In this document: positions 8,018 through 16,924 of the stretch, piece by piece
How the letters are laid out: each line of letters starts with the position of its first letter
Position numbering within the stretch: the first letter of the stretch is position 1
DNA from: an uncultured bacterium
Lineage (GTDB): Bacteria > Cyanobacteriota > Vampirovibrionia > Gastranaerophilales > Gastranaerophilaceae
Direction: 5' to 3'
NCBI GenBank assembly: GCA_902776035.1
Contig: CACYOO010000013.1
Coordinates: 1-64,000, forward strand
Length of the DNA: 64,000 nucleotides
Position numbers and translations under genes: made by a program
Notes under the pieces: generated by a model
The model's input: the letters and a program-made list of their open reading frames with translations, nothing else
Told to the model about the DNA's origin: nothing
Database searches by the model: none

Positions 8018-9397
8018 ATGATGAAATTACATAACACTTTTACAGATAGATTAGAAGAATTTAAGCCAATAGAAGAAAATAAAGTTAAAATGTATGTATG
8101 TGGACCTACGGTCTATGACAATGCACATCTGGGACATGCAAGATGTTACATAACTTGGGATGTTTTATACAGATATTTAAAATTTAAGGGGTACGATGTT
8201 ACTTATTGTCGTAACGTTACAGATGTTGATGATAAAATTCTAAAAAAATCGGAAGCAGAAAACAAAACTCCTCAAGAGGTTTCAACATATTGGTACAAGG
8301 CATTTACAAACAGTATGAGCTCTCTAAATAACTTGAAACCGGATATAGAGCCATTTGCAACAAAAACTCTTGGTGAGATGATTGCTATGGTAAAAGATTT
8401 GATAGCAAAAGGGTATGCTTATGAAAGCAATGGTGATGTTTATTTTAGAGTTAAAAAATTTAAAAGCTATGGTATGCTTTCAAAACAACCGATAGATAAG
8501 CTTGAGAGCGGTGCAAGAGTAGAAATAGGCGAGCAAAAAGAAGACCCATTGGATTTTGCATTGTGGAAAAAAGATGAAAAGTTTGGTTATAAATCACCTT
8601 GGGGTGTTGGCAGACCCGGTTGGCATATTGAATGTTCTGCTATGAACAGAAAATTTTTAGGTAAAACCATTGATATTCATGCAGGCGGAGCTGATTTGAT
8701 TTTTCCGCATCACGAAAATGAAATTGCTCAATCTGAATGTGCTAACGATTGTAAATTTGTAAACTATTGGCTGCATAATGGTTTTGTTACAATTAACAAG
8801 GAAAAAATGTCAAAATCTTTAGGCAATTTTTTAACTATAGATAAAATTTTAGAAACTTATGATGCAAATACAATCAGGTTATTTATTTTAACAAACCATT
8901 ACAGAATGCCTGTTGAATTTTCTGATGAGGCACTTTTATCGGCTCAAGCAGGTGCAAAACGACTTATAAATGCTAAAAGAGCTGAAATACCCGCTAATTT
9001 TGATATAACAGTAACTGATGAGTACAAACAGTTTACGGAAGCAATGGATGATGATTTGAATACCTCAAAAGCTTTAGCCGTTTTGTTTGAACTTGTTAAT
9101 AAAGCAAATAAAGATGAAAAAGATGCTTATGCAAAACTTGTAACTTTAGGACAAGTTTTAGGGTTCAATTTTGCAAAAATAGAATTGACGGAAGATGAAT
9201 TAAAAGAAAAAATTAACACTATAAACAATATTCTCAATACAAATGCTTCCTCTATGGAAGAAATAATTGAGATGCGTAATAATGCAAGAAAAGAAAAAAA
9301 TTGGGAAATCTCTGATAAAATTCGTAATGCATTAGATGCAAACGGAATAGTGTTAAAAGATTCTAAGGACGGAACTTCTTGGGAATTAAAAAACTAA
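8018..9397 (+). CDS. cysS: Cysteinyl-tRNA synthetase
   Basis: Class I aminoacyl-tRNA synthetase charging tRNA-Cys. Motifs seen: MYVCGPTVYDNAHLGHARC (HIGH-type signature with zinc Cys), GWHIECSAMN (zinc ligand Cys), HHENEIAQSEC and EKMSKSLGN (KMSKS loop). Length 459 is normal. Two consecutive ATG codons (8018, 8021) can start it; neither has a ribosome site, and a promoter lies immediately upstream. The 3' end overlaps the SpoIID-domain gene by 19 nt, so the cysS-SpoIID-murJ-tsaC run is probably one transcript. Confidence 0.97.
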   Translation: MMKLHNTFTDRLEEFKPIEENKVKMYVCGPTVYDNAHLGHARCYITWDVLYRYLKFKGYDVTYCRNVTDVDDKILKKSEAENKTPQEVSTYWYKAFTNSMSSLNNLKPDIEPFATKTLGEMIAMVKDLIAKGYAYESNGDVYFRVKKFKSYGMLSKQPIDKLESGARVEIGEQKEDPLDFALWKKDEKFGYKSPWGVGRPGWHIECSAMNRKFLGKTIDIHAGGADLIFPHHENEIAQSECANDCKFVNYWLHNGFVTINKEKMSKSLGNFLTIDKILETYDANTIRLFILTNHYRMPVEFSDEALLSAQAGAKRLINAKRAEIPANFDITVTDEYKQFTEAMDDDLNTSKALAVLFELVNKANKDEKDAYAKLVTLGQVLGFNFAKIELTEDELKEKINTINNILNTNASSMEEIIEMRNNARKEKNWEISDKIRNALDANGIVLKDSKDGTSWELKN

Positions 9398-11058
9398 AAT
9401 ATTTAATAATTGGATTGTTTATAATATTTTTAATGCAAAATGTTAGTTTTGCATCAAATACATATATACCTGTTCGAGTAGGTATAGGTAATCAAAATTT
9501 CAAAACTTTTAACTATAACAACATTTCTCTTTTTGTAACAGATAATGCTTCAATATATGAGAAAGATACAAATAATTTATTATATGAACTAGTTCCTGAA
9601 AATCAGGCAGATATTTCATTAAAAGATGGAATATACACAATAAAAGTTAATGACAATTCAATTACAACAGATAAAGATTTTTGTATAAAGTCAGAAAAAG
9701 GTCTTATTGGTGTAGTAAATTTAGTAAGACGAGGCAAACAGGCACTTTACAAAAATTCGTTTGAAATAATAAAAAAGGATAAAGATAATAATTTGTTTTA
9801 TCTTGTAAATGTTTTAGATATACAGGATTATTTAAAAGGTGTTGTGCCAAATGAAATGCCTGTACATTTTGGACTGGAGGCATTAAAAGCACAAGCAGTA
9901 GCCGCAAGAAATTATGTTTTAACCCCAAGAACAAAGCTTGTACAAGCTTATGATGTAGTTGATTCGGTTGCAAGTCAGGTATATTATGGTGCAAATACTG
10001 AAAATGAACTTTCAGATAAGGCAGTTGATGAAACAGAAGGTATTGTTGCAACATACAAGTGGGAATTAATACTTGCTCAATATTCATCAACCGCAGGCGG
10101 ATATACAGAAAGTTATTCTAATGCTTTTTCTGATCCTGTTAATAAAAAATTTCCGTCATCATCAAAACCATATTTAATTGCAAAAGCAGATATGCTCTCT
10201 CAACCGCCATTAGTAACGGAAGAAGATGTAAGGCAGTTTTATATGACACGTCCGGAATCTTATGATATGCGCTCACCTTATTATCGTTGGACAAAGGAAT
10301 GGACTATTGATGAATTTAATGAAATGATTGCAAAAACTCTTGTTTCTCAATCAAATACCGGCTTTGTATATCCTAAAATTAAAAATGAAGATGATTTTGG
10401 TGAATTGGTATCAATAAAACCAATAAGTCGTGGTGAATCAGGAAAATTGACAGATGTTGAAATTGTATCTACAAAAAATACATTTGATGTTCAAAAAGAA
10501 CTTGTAATAAGACGTGTTTTCCAAAAAAATAATATTTCACTTCCAAGTGCAAATGTTGTTTTTGAAATCATAAAAGATGAAGACGGTAAAATAACAGGTG
10601 TAACAGCTTATGGCGGCGGATTCGGACATGGTGTCGGTATGAGCCAATATGGAGCCGGTTTTATGGCAAAAGAACTTCACATGCCTTATGATAAAATTTT
10701 AAAACACTATTATACAGGTGTTTCTTTGACGTCGATACCTTTGATATTATCTGCACATCCTACTCAAAGAGAATACACTCAAAATATTTACATAGAACAT
10801 AAAAAAGCCAATCTTGTTGTTGATAACAGATTTAATTTGTCAAAAATAAATTTGATTATAAACGGAAAATCTGTATCAATGCCTTTAACAAAAGGTGTAT
10901 CAGCTTTTAGAGAACCTTTAAAAATTGATATATCATATCTTTTGAATAGGGGTAAAAATACTATAACTTTCAAATATCCTGATGATGAAAGTTCATACAA
11001 AGCGGCAAGAGTTTATATAGAGGTAGAAAACCCTAATGCAGACAAATTCGGATTCTAG
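9379..11058 (+). CDS. SpoIID/LytB-domain exported protein
   Basis: SpoIID/LytB domains act on peptidoglycan glycan strands (lytic transglycosylase in SpoIID, amidase enhancer in LytB). Core motifs are clear: LKGVVPNEMP...GLEALKAQAVAARNYVL and near the end of the domain GGGFGHGVGMSQYGAGFMA. An N-terminal hydrophobic segment (LIIGLFIIFLM...SFA) serves as signal peptide. The only start that keeps it is the TTG at 9379, inside the end of cysS, with AAGGAC 8 nt upstream. A C-terminal beta-rich region of about 110 residues follows the domain. Outside Firmicutes these proteins are common in cyanobacteria and relatives, where they presumably assist wall remodelling. Confidence 0.9.
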   Translation: MGIKKLKYLIIGLFIIFLMQNVSFASNTYIPVRVGIGNQNFKTFNYNNISLFVTDNASIYEKDTNNLLYELVPENQADISLKDGIYTIKVNDNSITTDKDFCIKSEKGLIGVVNLVRRGKQALYKNSFEIIKKDKDNNLFYLVNVLDIQDYLKGVVPNEMPVHFGLEALKAQAVAARNYVLTPRTKLVQAYDVVDSVASQVYYGANTENELSDKAVDETEGIVATYKWELILAQYSSTAGGYTESYSNAFSDPVNKKFPSSSKPYLIAKADMLSQPPLVTEEDVRQFYMTRPESYDMRSPYYRWTKEWTIDEFNEMIAKTLVSQSNTGFVYPKIKNEDDFGELVSIKPISRGESGKLTDVEIVSTKNTFDVQKELVIRRVFQKNNISLPSANVVFEIIKDEDGKITGVTAYGGGFGHGVGMSQYGAGFMAKELHMPYDKILKHYYTGVSLTSIPLILSAHPTQREYTQNIYIEHKKANLVVDNRFNLSKINLIINGKSVSMPLTKGVSAFREPLKIDISYLLNRGKNTITFKYPDDESSYKAARVYIEVENPNADKFGF

Positions 11059-12640
11059 TCAGAGTAAAACTACATCTATCTTAAAAGCAGCATGGCTTAT
11101 AGCTGTCGTTACTGTTATAAGCAAATTTGCCGGCTTTTTTAGAGATGTTGTAATTGCAAATTATTATGGTGCTTCTGTTGCTTCAGATGCTTATTACTAT
11201 GCATATCAGATACCTGCACTTGCCGTTATTCTTTTAGGAGGAATTGGCGGACCTTTTCACAGTGCTACGGTTGCTGTTTTTACAAAATTAATTCCTAATT
11301 TAAATGAAAAACCGCCTGAAGAAGCAGAAAAATTGTTCAATACTTTTATTACCGCAAGCTTTATTATCTTTACAATCTTGACGGTTATATTTTATTTTTA
11401 TTCTCATCCTATAATGAGCTTGATTATTTCTGACGGAAATAATCAATTGATAGACCTTGCATCGACACATTTGAAAATTATGTCCCCTGCTCTTGTTGTA
11501 GGTGGATTAATAGGCGTATATTACGGTATATTGATTACTTACAAAGAATTTATTCTGCCAAGTTTATCTCCTATTATTGTTAGTGTTGTTATAATTTTAG
11601 CATTATTTTTTACAGGTGGAGATAAAACAGGTATTGTTCTAGCAACTGCAACAATAATAGGTGCATGTTGCCAATTACTTCTTCAAATGCCAAGAGTTAG
11701 ACAAATTGGCTATAGAATAAAACCAAATTTTTTATTTTTTAACAATGCAAATTTTAATTCCATATTAGAACTTTTATTTCCTGCAATATTAAGTTCTACA
11801 ATAGGACAAGTTCATATTTATGTTGATATGTTCTTTGCTTCTTGTCTTGAAAATGGTGCTTGGACAGCTATTGGCTTTGCAAATAGAGTATTTCAGTTTC
11901 CTGTAGGTATTTTGGTTACGGCATTTTTAGTACCGTTATTTCCTCTGTTTGCTCGTTTGGTAACTGAAAAAGACTTTGATGGTGTAAGAACATATTTCAA
12001 TAAAGGGGTTGGAGTTCTTTTCTTTGCCGCATTTCCAATGATAATATGTATTTTACTTTTAGGACGTGATGGCGTTGCTCTGGTATTTGAGAGAGGTGCT
12101 TTTGACGATAGCGCTACTTTTATGGTTACACAGGCATTATGGTTTCTGTCTTTTTCAATTTTACCTTATGTTTTCAGAGATTCTATAACAAGGGTATATT
12201 ATTCTTTTAATGATAGTGCAACTCCGTTTATTGTTGCTTTTTCATCAATAGTGCTGAAAGTATTTTTAAACTATTTATTTGTGAAACAAATGCATTTGGG
12301 AATAGGCGGAATTACTCTTTCTACATCTTTGGTAACACTATTCAATGCAGTTGTTTTGGGCATTTTAATCAGCAGAAAAATTAAATTGAACTATATAGAA
12401 CTTTTTGTAAATCTATTTAAAATGATTGTTGCTGCTGCAATAACTTTTGTTATTTGCTGGCTTGCAATAAAATATACAAACGGTATAATGCAATTACTTC
12501 CTAAATATGTTTATGAAATAGTTAAAATAACATTTATCGGCATACTTTGTCTTATTGTATATACTTGGCTTACTTTATTATTTAAAATGGATTATGCAAA
12601 TGAACTTGCAAAAAGACTTATGGAGCGAATTAAAAAATGA
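11036..12640 (+). CDS. murJ: Lipid II flippase MurJ
   Basis: Polytopic MOP-superfamily membrane protein (534 residues, about 14 helices) that flips lipid II for peptidoglycan synthesis. Typical features: SKFAGFFRDVVIANYYGAS at the N terminus, GIGGPFHSATVAVFTKL, and FQFPVGILVTAFLVPLFP in the centre. It starts 23 nt before the SpoIID gene ends (GAGG upstream of the ATG) and overlaps tsaC by 4 nt, so it is translationally coupled to both. Confidence 0.95.
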   Translation: MQTNSDSSQSKTTSILKAAWLIAVVTVISKFAGFFRDVVIANYYGASVASDAYYYAYQIPALAVILLGGIGGPFHSATVAVFTKLIPNLNEKPPEEAEKLFNTFITASFIIFTILTVIFYFYSHPIMSLIISDGNNQLIDLASTHLKIMSPALVVGGLIGVYYGILITYKEFILPSLSPIIVSVVIILALFFTGGDKTGIVLATATIIGACCQLLLQMPRVRQIGYRIKPNFLFFNNANFNSILELLFPAILSSTIGQVHIYVDMFFASCLENGAWTAIGFANRVFQFPVGILVTAFLVPLFPLFARLVTEKDFDGVRTYFNKGVGVLFFAAFPMIICILLLGRDGVALVFERGAFDDSATFMVTQALWFLSFSILPYVFRDSITRVYYSFNDSATPFIVAFSSIVLKVFLNYLFVKQMHLGIGGITLSTSLVTLFNAVVLGILISRKIKLNYIELFVNLFKMIVAAAITFVICWLAIKYTNGIMQLLPKYVYEIVKITFIGILCLIVYTWLTLLFKMDYANELAKRLMERIKK

Positions 12641-13242
12641 GAGATAAAAAAAAGATAAAAGAAATATTAGAACATGACGGAGTTATTGCCTTTGTAACCG
12701 ATACAGTATGGGGGATAGGTTGTTTACCGTCATCAAAAAAAGCTGTTGAACGCATTTATGAAATAAAAAAAAGAGATAAAAAAAAGCCATTAATATTGAT
12801 GTCTGATGATATTCAACATTTAAGAAAATATGTAAAACCGTTATCTCTTGCATCACGAGAAATTATTGATAAATATTTTCCGGGTGCCGTAACTCTTGTT
12901 GTAAATAAATCTGATAATACACCAAATTATATAACAAGTAAACTCGAAACTGTCGGTATAAGAGTTCCTGCAAACAAAACATTTGCAAATATTTGTAAGC
13001 TTGTTGACGGGCATACACTTGCAACTACAAGTGCAAACATTTCATCAGAACCGCCTGCTCTAAGTTATGATGAAGCTATAAAATATATGGGTGATAAAGT
13101 AGATTATATTGTTGAAGATTATGGAGAAATGGCTCAAGGACACGCATCAACTGTTGTGGGAGTTTCTCCTAAAGGAATACAAATATTCAGACAGGGTGAT
13201 ATTGTTATAAATGTTTCACAATACGGCAAAGCAAGATTTTAA
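12637..13242 (+). CDS. tsaC: L-threonylcarbamoyladenylate synthase (YrdC/Sua5 family)
   Basis: Makes the TC-AMP donor for the t6A37 modification of ANN-decoding tRNAs. YrdC-domain signatures: GVIAFVTDTVWGIGC, RIYEIKKRDKKKPL (nucleotide-binding KR..K..P), PGAVTLVV and TTSANISSEPPALSYDEA. At 201 residues it is a single-domain TsaC type without the Sua5 extension. ATGA overlap with murJ. Confidence 0.94.
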   Translation: MRDKKKIKEILEHDGVIAFVTDTVWGIGCLPSSKKAVERIYEIKKRDKKKPLILMSDDIQHLRKYVKPLSLASREIIDKYFPGAVTLVVNKSDNTPNYITSKLETVGIRVPANKTFANICKLVDGHTLATTSANISSEPPALSYDEAIKYMGDKVDYIVEDYGEMAQGHASTVVGVSPKGIQIFRQGDIVINVSQYGKARF

Positions 13243-13287
13243 TTTTTATTTAGAAAATATCAAAATATAAAATAAATGTAATATATA

Positions 13288-13680
13288 TTATTTTTTCCAA
13301 TGCACTCTAAAATTTTCAATTTCTTTAATTGTTTTATTATAATCTCCGTTAAATTTGATAGCTCTATCATCAATATAAATGTATGCAGGAATTTTTACAT
13401 TAGTTACATCTTTAAAATATGAATCTATTTTGTTTTGTTGTAACCATTGCGTCGCTTGTTTTGGGCTTCGTGTTGTAAACAAGATTAATTCGTAATTATC
13501 GGATAATTTTTTAATAAAATCTTTTGCACCTGTTCTTATACTTGGTATTTCATCAGTGTAAAAAATATAATTGTCTAAAACACCGTCCAAATCTACCATT
13601 AATGTTTTTTTAGCATTGTTTCCGTAACTTAAACTAATATTTATTATAAATATTATTAATATTACTAAAATTTTATACAT
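13288..13680 (-). CDS. Exported small HAD-family phosphatase-like protein
   Basis: 130 residues. An N-terminal signal peptide (ILVILIIFIINISLSYG) is followed by a minimal HAD fold: motif I D30-L-D32-GVL with the nucleophile and acid/base Asp, motif II FTTRS, and motif IV YIYIDDRAIKF. No cap domain fits in this length. Extracytoplasmic location is unusual for HAD enzymes, although acid phosphatases of this superfamily exist. It may dephosphorylate small metabolites in the periplasm; the substrate is unknown. It shares a 70-bp divergent upstream region with the XRE gene. Confidence 0.75.
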   Translation of the reverse strand: MYKILVILIIFIINISLSYGNNAKKTLMVDLDGVLDNYIFYTDEIPSIRTGAKDFIKKLSDNYELILFTTRSPKQATQWLQQNKIDSYFKDVTNVKIPAYIYIDDRAIKFNGDYNKTIKEIENFRVHWKK

Positions 13681-13702
13681 AATTTTTTCTCCATATTATT
13701 TG

Positions 13703-13715
13703 CTAGTGCTACTAG
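13703..13715. promoter_or_regulatory. Candidate operator between HAD and XRE genes
   Basis: Short inverted repeat CTAGT-GCT-ACTAG. A related half site (ATTAG) occurs about 12 bp further right. Its place in the divergent promoter region of an XRE regulator makes an autoregulatory operator plausible. Confidence 0.3.
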
Positions 13716-13750
13716 TTGTATATGTTATTAGTATAACTAACAATTTAATT

Positions 13751-13963
13751 ATGGACAAGGACTTTTTGCAAAAATTAGGAAAAAATATAAAATCAAAAAG
13801 ATTAGCTAAGGGATTAACTCAAGATGATTTAGGAGTTAATGGAATATCTCGTTCAATGATTAGTCTTATTGAAATTGCAAAAACAGATATTACTGCATCA
13901 AAGCTTAAAATAATTGCAGATAATTTAAGTCTTAAAGTTAGTGATTTATTTGATTTTGAGTAA
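13751..13963 (+). CDS. XRE-family helix-turn-helix regulator
   Basis: A 70-residue single-domain regulator: FLQKLGKNIKSKRLAKGLTQDDLG, then the recognition region ISRSMISLIEIAKTDITASKLKIIADNLS. The ATG at 13751 (MDKDF) is preferred because the longer frame adds only hydrophobic residues read from the promoter region. No toxin gene sits beside it, and the HipA-like gene is 6 kb away, so a HipB role is not supported. It may control itself and the divergent HAD gene. Confidence 0.85.
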   Translation: MDKDFLQKLGKNIKSKRLAKGLTQDDLGVNGISRSMISLIEIAKTDITASKLKIIADNLSLKVSDLFDFE

Positions 13964-14036
13964 GATTTTTATTTTATTTTGTTTATAACAAAATAAAATA
14001 ATCAATGATTCTAGGAAAATTTTAAAACTATAATAG

Positions 14037-14072
14037 AAAAGAGAATGTTCAAATTTTCGAACATTCTCTTTT
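14037..14072. terminator. Bidirectional terminator between XRE gene and rplL
   Basis: Perfect 14-bp arms (AAAAGAGAATGTTC and its complement) with an 8-nt loop. A and T runs form the arm ends, so it can serve both convergent genes. Confidence 0.85.
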
Positions 14073-14096
14073 AAAAGTTTAGTTATTTGAGAAAAA

Positions 14097-14474
14097 TTAC
14101 TTAACTTCAACAGTTGCACCAGCTGCTTCAAGTTTTTTCTTGATTTCTTCAGCTTCTTCTTTCTTAACGTTTTCTTTAACAGGTTTTGGAGCGTTGTCAA
14201 CTAAATCTTTAGCTTCTTTTAAGCCCAAACCTGTTATAGCACGAACTTCTTTTAATACAGCGATTTTGTTAGCACCAGCTGAAGCTAATACAACAGAAAC
14301 TTCTGCATCTGCATTATCTGCTTCTGCTGCACCACCAGCTGCAGGAGCTGCTGCTACTGCTACAGGAGCTGCTGCTGATACACCAAATTTTTCTTCCATA
14401 GCTTTTACTAATTCTGCTGCTTCTAATAAAGTTAATTTTTCAATTGATTCTAAAATTGATTCTACATTACTCAT
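14097..14474 (-). CDS. rplL: 50S ribosomal protein L7/L12
   Basis: Stalk protein that recruits translation GTPases. N-terminal dimerisation helix ([20 protein letters not shown]), an Ala/Pro hinge ([18 protein letters not shown]) and the conserved C-terminal domain ([20 protein letters not shown]). I start it at MSNVES (14474), with AAAGGA upstream, giving 125-126 residues, the usual size. Second gene of the rplJ-rplL operon, under the L10 leader. Confidence 0.97.
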   Translation of the reverse strand: MSNVESILESIEKLTLLEAAELVKAMEEKFGVSAAAPVAVAAAPAAGGAAEADNADAEVSVVLASAGANKIAVLKEVRAITGLGLKEAKDLVDNAPKPVKENVKKEEAEEIKKKLEAAGATVEVK

Positions 14475-14542
14475 TTTTAAATTTCCTTTCATATAATTAA
14501 TTTTTGTATTTACTAATTTTTAAGTTTCATTATTTGAAACAA

Positions 14543-15064
14543 TTAAGCGGCTTTTTTATCTCTAACAGCTGCAACAGCACGTGTAAGTGATGCCATAACT
14601 GCATTGATTGCTCCAACGATACCTGTAGCAGGTGAATTGATGCTTCCAAGCATTTTTGCGTAAATTTCTTCTTTTGAAGGAATTTCTGCCAATGCTTTTG
14701 CTTCTTCTGCTGATAAAAGTTTACCGTCAAGAGCTGCTGCAACAACAGTACCTTTTTTTGTTTCTTTAATGAATTTTGATAGGGCTTTTGCAGGACTAAC
14801 AGGATCTTCAAATCCGAAAGCTATTGCAATCGGGCCTGTTAATTTTTCTGTTAAAACTTCATAAGGTGTATCCTTTAAAGCTATTTTTGCAAGAGTATTT
14901 TTTGTTACCATATAATCGCCGCCATCTTTTTGAAGAGCACGTCTTAATTTTGTGATTTCTTCAACAGTCATGCCTTTATATTCTGTAACAATAGCTACTT
15001 GTGCCTTATCAACATTTTCTTTAATCTTTGCGATTTTTTCATCTTTAAAAGCTTTTGTTGACAT
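14543..15064 (-). CDS. rplJ: 50S ribosomal protein L10
   Basis: Stalk base protein that holds the L7/L12 dimers and represses its own operon by binding the mRNA leader. 173 residues; typical VAIVTEYKGMTVEEITKLR and KNTLAKIAL segments and an Ala-rich C-terminal helix for L12 binding. A strong ribosome site (GGAG) precedes the ATG. No rplK/rplA or rpoB gene flanks it here, so the usual ribosomal cluster is split. Confidence 0.97.
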   Translation of the reverse strand: MSTKAFKDEKIAKIKENVDKAQVAIVTEYKGMTVEEITKLRRALQKDGGDYMVTKNTLAKIALKDTPYEVLTEKLTGPIAIAFGFEDPVSPAKALSKFIKETKKGTVVAAALDGKLLSAEEAKALAEIPSKEEIYAKMLGSINSPATGIVGAINAVMASLTRAVAAVRDKKAA

Positions 15065-15103
15065 GTTTTCTCCTTTGTTTTTTTATCGACCTTTTGTGCA
15101 AAT

Positions 15104-15135
15104 AATAAAAAATTTGCGACACAATACCGCAAATT
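15104..15135 (-). terminator. Attenuator terminator between L10 leader and rplJ
   Basis: On the minus strand the arms AATTTGCG and CGCAAATT (8 bp, 9-nt loop) are followed by a U-rich run. It lies after the L10-binding element and about 40 nt before rplJ, the expected position for an attenuator. Confidence 0.75.
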
Positions 15136-15171
15136 CACAAAATCAATACTAATATTTTTTATTTTAGTTTT

Positions 15172-15220
15172 GACCTCGGTCGGATATTGAGCATTACTGC
15201 ACCGACTGTCTACGGTTTGC
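15172..15220 (-). ncRNA. Ribosomal protein L10 leader (autoregulatory mRNA element)
   Basis: Read on the minus strand, the leader contains GTAGACAGTCGGTGC, a short linker with CTCAATATC, and CCGACCGAGGT. This is the conserved core of the L10 leader family (AGACAGnnGGUGC ... CCnACCGAGG), in which CGGT and ACCG pair. It binds the L10(L12)4 complex and controls rplJ-rplL. Confidence 0.88.
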
Positions 15221-15226
15221 ATGAAT

Positions 15227-15255
15227 ATCTTATTTAAAACATATTTTAAAATCAA
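15227..15255 (-). promoter_or_regulatory. Promoter of rplJ-rplL
   Basis: On the minus strand TTGATT (15255-15250), 17-nt spacer, TAAGAT (15232-15227), just upstream of the L10 leader. Confidence 0.65.
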
Positions 15256-15311
15256 GTATTTATATTAAATTATTAAGTATTCTTCTTATCCATTTTTGAA
15301 AATTTTACAAT

Positions 15312-15341
15312 TTGCCATTAAAAGCTTGTTTGTTGTAAAAT
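15312..15341 (+). promoter_or_regulatory. Promoter of the mla operon
   Basis: TTGCCA (15312-15317), 18-nt spacer, TAAAAT (15336-15341). The mlaE ATG follows after 8 nt with no ribosome site, so a leaderless or nearly leaderless transcript is likely. Confidence 0.55.
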
Positions 15342-15349
15342 TTTGTAAG

Positions 15350-16159
15350 ATGGAACAGATTAGGGAATATTTTAAAGAGTCAGTAACATACAGGTTGTAT
15401 TTGTTATTCAAAGATGAGCTGGATGATTTTTTTACGACTCTTGGTGAAATCACAATTCAGGGATTAAATTCGTTAAAGTATATTCTTAAATTACAAATAA
15501 ATTGGAAAGAAGTTTTAATTCAAGCTAATCGTTTTGGTATAAGTTCTTTGCCAATAACATTAACAATTGTTAGTATGACCTCAATAATTGTTGCAATGCA
15601 GGTTGCCGCAGAAATGGTAAAATATGGCGGTGGCGGCTTTGTTGGAATGATGGTTACACTTTTAACAGTCAGAGAAACCGGTATAATTATGTCCGGATTT
15701 GCAATTATATCAATGATTGGTTCATCAATGGCTGCAGAAATTGCAACAATGAGAGTAACAGAACAAATTGATGCAATTAGTGTATTAGGTGTAAATCCCA
15801 TAAGGTATTTGTTTGTTCCGAGAATATTAGCAGGTACATTAATGATGCCTCCTGTATTGGTTATTTCATCCGTATTTGGTATATTAGGCGGTGCTTTGGC
15901 TTCTGTAATGACTTCAGAATTGAGTTATAGAGCATATTTTGCATCTGTAAGATCGGGATTATTCCTTTATGATATGAAAGTTGCATTACTAAAGGCGATT
16001 GTTTACGGTTTTACAATTGTTTTGATAAGCTGTACCTGCGGATATATTGCTCGTGGCGGTGCAAAAGGTGTTGGAATTGCAACAACAAAAGCTGTTGTAT
16101 GGTCATTTGTTGCAATTGTTGTATGGGATTTAATATTTTCGGCAGTATTTTTCTTTTAA
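15350..16159 (+). CDS. mlaE: MlaE-family lipid ABC transporter permease
   Basis: Permease of the MCE-type phospholipid transporter that moves lipids between inner and outer membrane. The 270 residues include the amphipathic N-terminal region and about five helices with the family signature: RETGIIMSGFAIISMIGSSMAAEIATMRVTEQIDAI and LGVNPIRYLFVPRILAGTLMMP. The ATG at 15350 (MEQIREYF) gives the normal length; the upstream TTG extension is unlikely because it runs across the promoter. mlaF and mlaD follow directly. Confidence 0.9.
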   Translation: MEQIREYFKESVTYRLYLLFKDELDDFFTTLGEITIQGLNSLKYILKLQINWKEVLIQANRFGISSLPITLTIVSMTSIIVAMQVAAEMVKYGGGGFVGMMVTLLTVRETGIIMSGFAIISMIGSSMAAEIATMRVTEQIDAISVLGVNPIRYLFVPRILAGTLMMPPVLVISSVFGILGGALASVMTSELSYRAYFASVRSGLFLYDMKVALLKAIVYGFTIVLISCTCGYIARGGAKGVGIATTKAVVWSFVAIVVWDLIFSAVFFF

Positions 16160-16169
16160 GGGTAAATTT

Positions 16170-16889
16170 ATGATAAAAGTTGAACATTTAACAAAATCAT
16201 TTTATGATAAACAAGTTTTAAAAGATGTATCTTTTGATGTAAAAGATGGTGAAACATTAGCCATTGTCGGCTTTTCAGGTTCAGGAAAAAGTACTGTTTT
16301 AAAAATTATTTGTGGTCTTTTAGACAAGGATTCAGGAAATATTGAAACATCAGAGGGCGAAATAGCTATGGTATTTCAATATTCGGCACTATTTGATTCT
16401 TTAACTGTCTTTGATAATATAATTTTTGCTTTAAAAGAACGTAAAGAGTTAAGAAAAAAATATACCGAAAAAGACTTAGAGAGAATTGTACAAGAAAAAT
16501 TAAAACTTGTAGGGCTTCATGATATAGAATATAAATATCCTTCAGAACTTTCAGGCGGTATGCAAAAGAGAATAAGCTTTGCTCGTGCTATTGTAACAAA
16601 CCCTAAAATAATTCTTTATGATGAACCAACTGCCGGTTTAGACCCAATATCTTCAACTCTTATAGAAGATTATATTGTGAGATTGAAAGATGAAACTCAT
16701 GCATCATCAATTGTTGTAACTCACCAGATGTCAACAATTATGAGAACGGCAGACAAAGTTTTAATGCTGTATGACGGCAAAAGTGTATTTCAAGGTACAC
16801 CTGATGAAATGTGTAATGCAGGAAATGAATATACAAAACAATTTGTAACGGCTTCGTTAACAGGGCCTATGAAAATGTTAACCGAATAA
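16170..16889 (+). CDS. mlaF: MlaF-family ABC transporter ATPase
   Basis: Cytoplasmic ATPase driving the MlaE permease. Walker A GFSGSGKST, Q-loop MVFQYSALFDSLTVFDN, ABC signature LSGGMQKRISFARA, Walker B IILYDEPTAGLDP and the switch His in VVTHQMS are all intact. 239 residues is shorter than E. coli MlaF (about 270). AAGGG precedes the ATG, 10 nt after mlaE. Confidence 0.95.
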   Translation: MIKVEHLTKSFYDKQVLKDVSFDVKDGETLAIVGFSGSGKSTVLKIICGLLDKDSGNIETSEGEIAMVFQYSALFDSLTVFDNIIFALKERKELRKKYTEKDLERIVQEKLKLVGLHDIEYKYPSELSGGMQKRISFARAIVTNPKIILYDEPTAGLDPISSTLIEDYIVRLKDETHASSIVVTHQMSTIMRTADKVLMLYDGKSVFQGTPDEMCNAGNEYTKQFVTASLTGPMKMLTE

Positions 16890-16924
16890 AAATTTTTGAT
16901 ATAATAAAGATAAGCAGGTATAGT

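Noticed and set aside
13751-13963. XRE regulator as the HipB antitoxin of the HipA-like protein
   Set aside because: The genes are about 6 kb apart, with housekeeping genes between them.
14140-14496. Long Ala/Ser-rich frame opposite rplL
   Set aside because: Shadow of the Ala-rich L7/L12 gene; no ribosome site.
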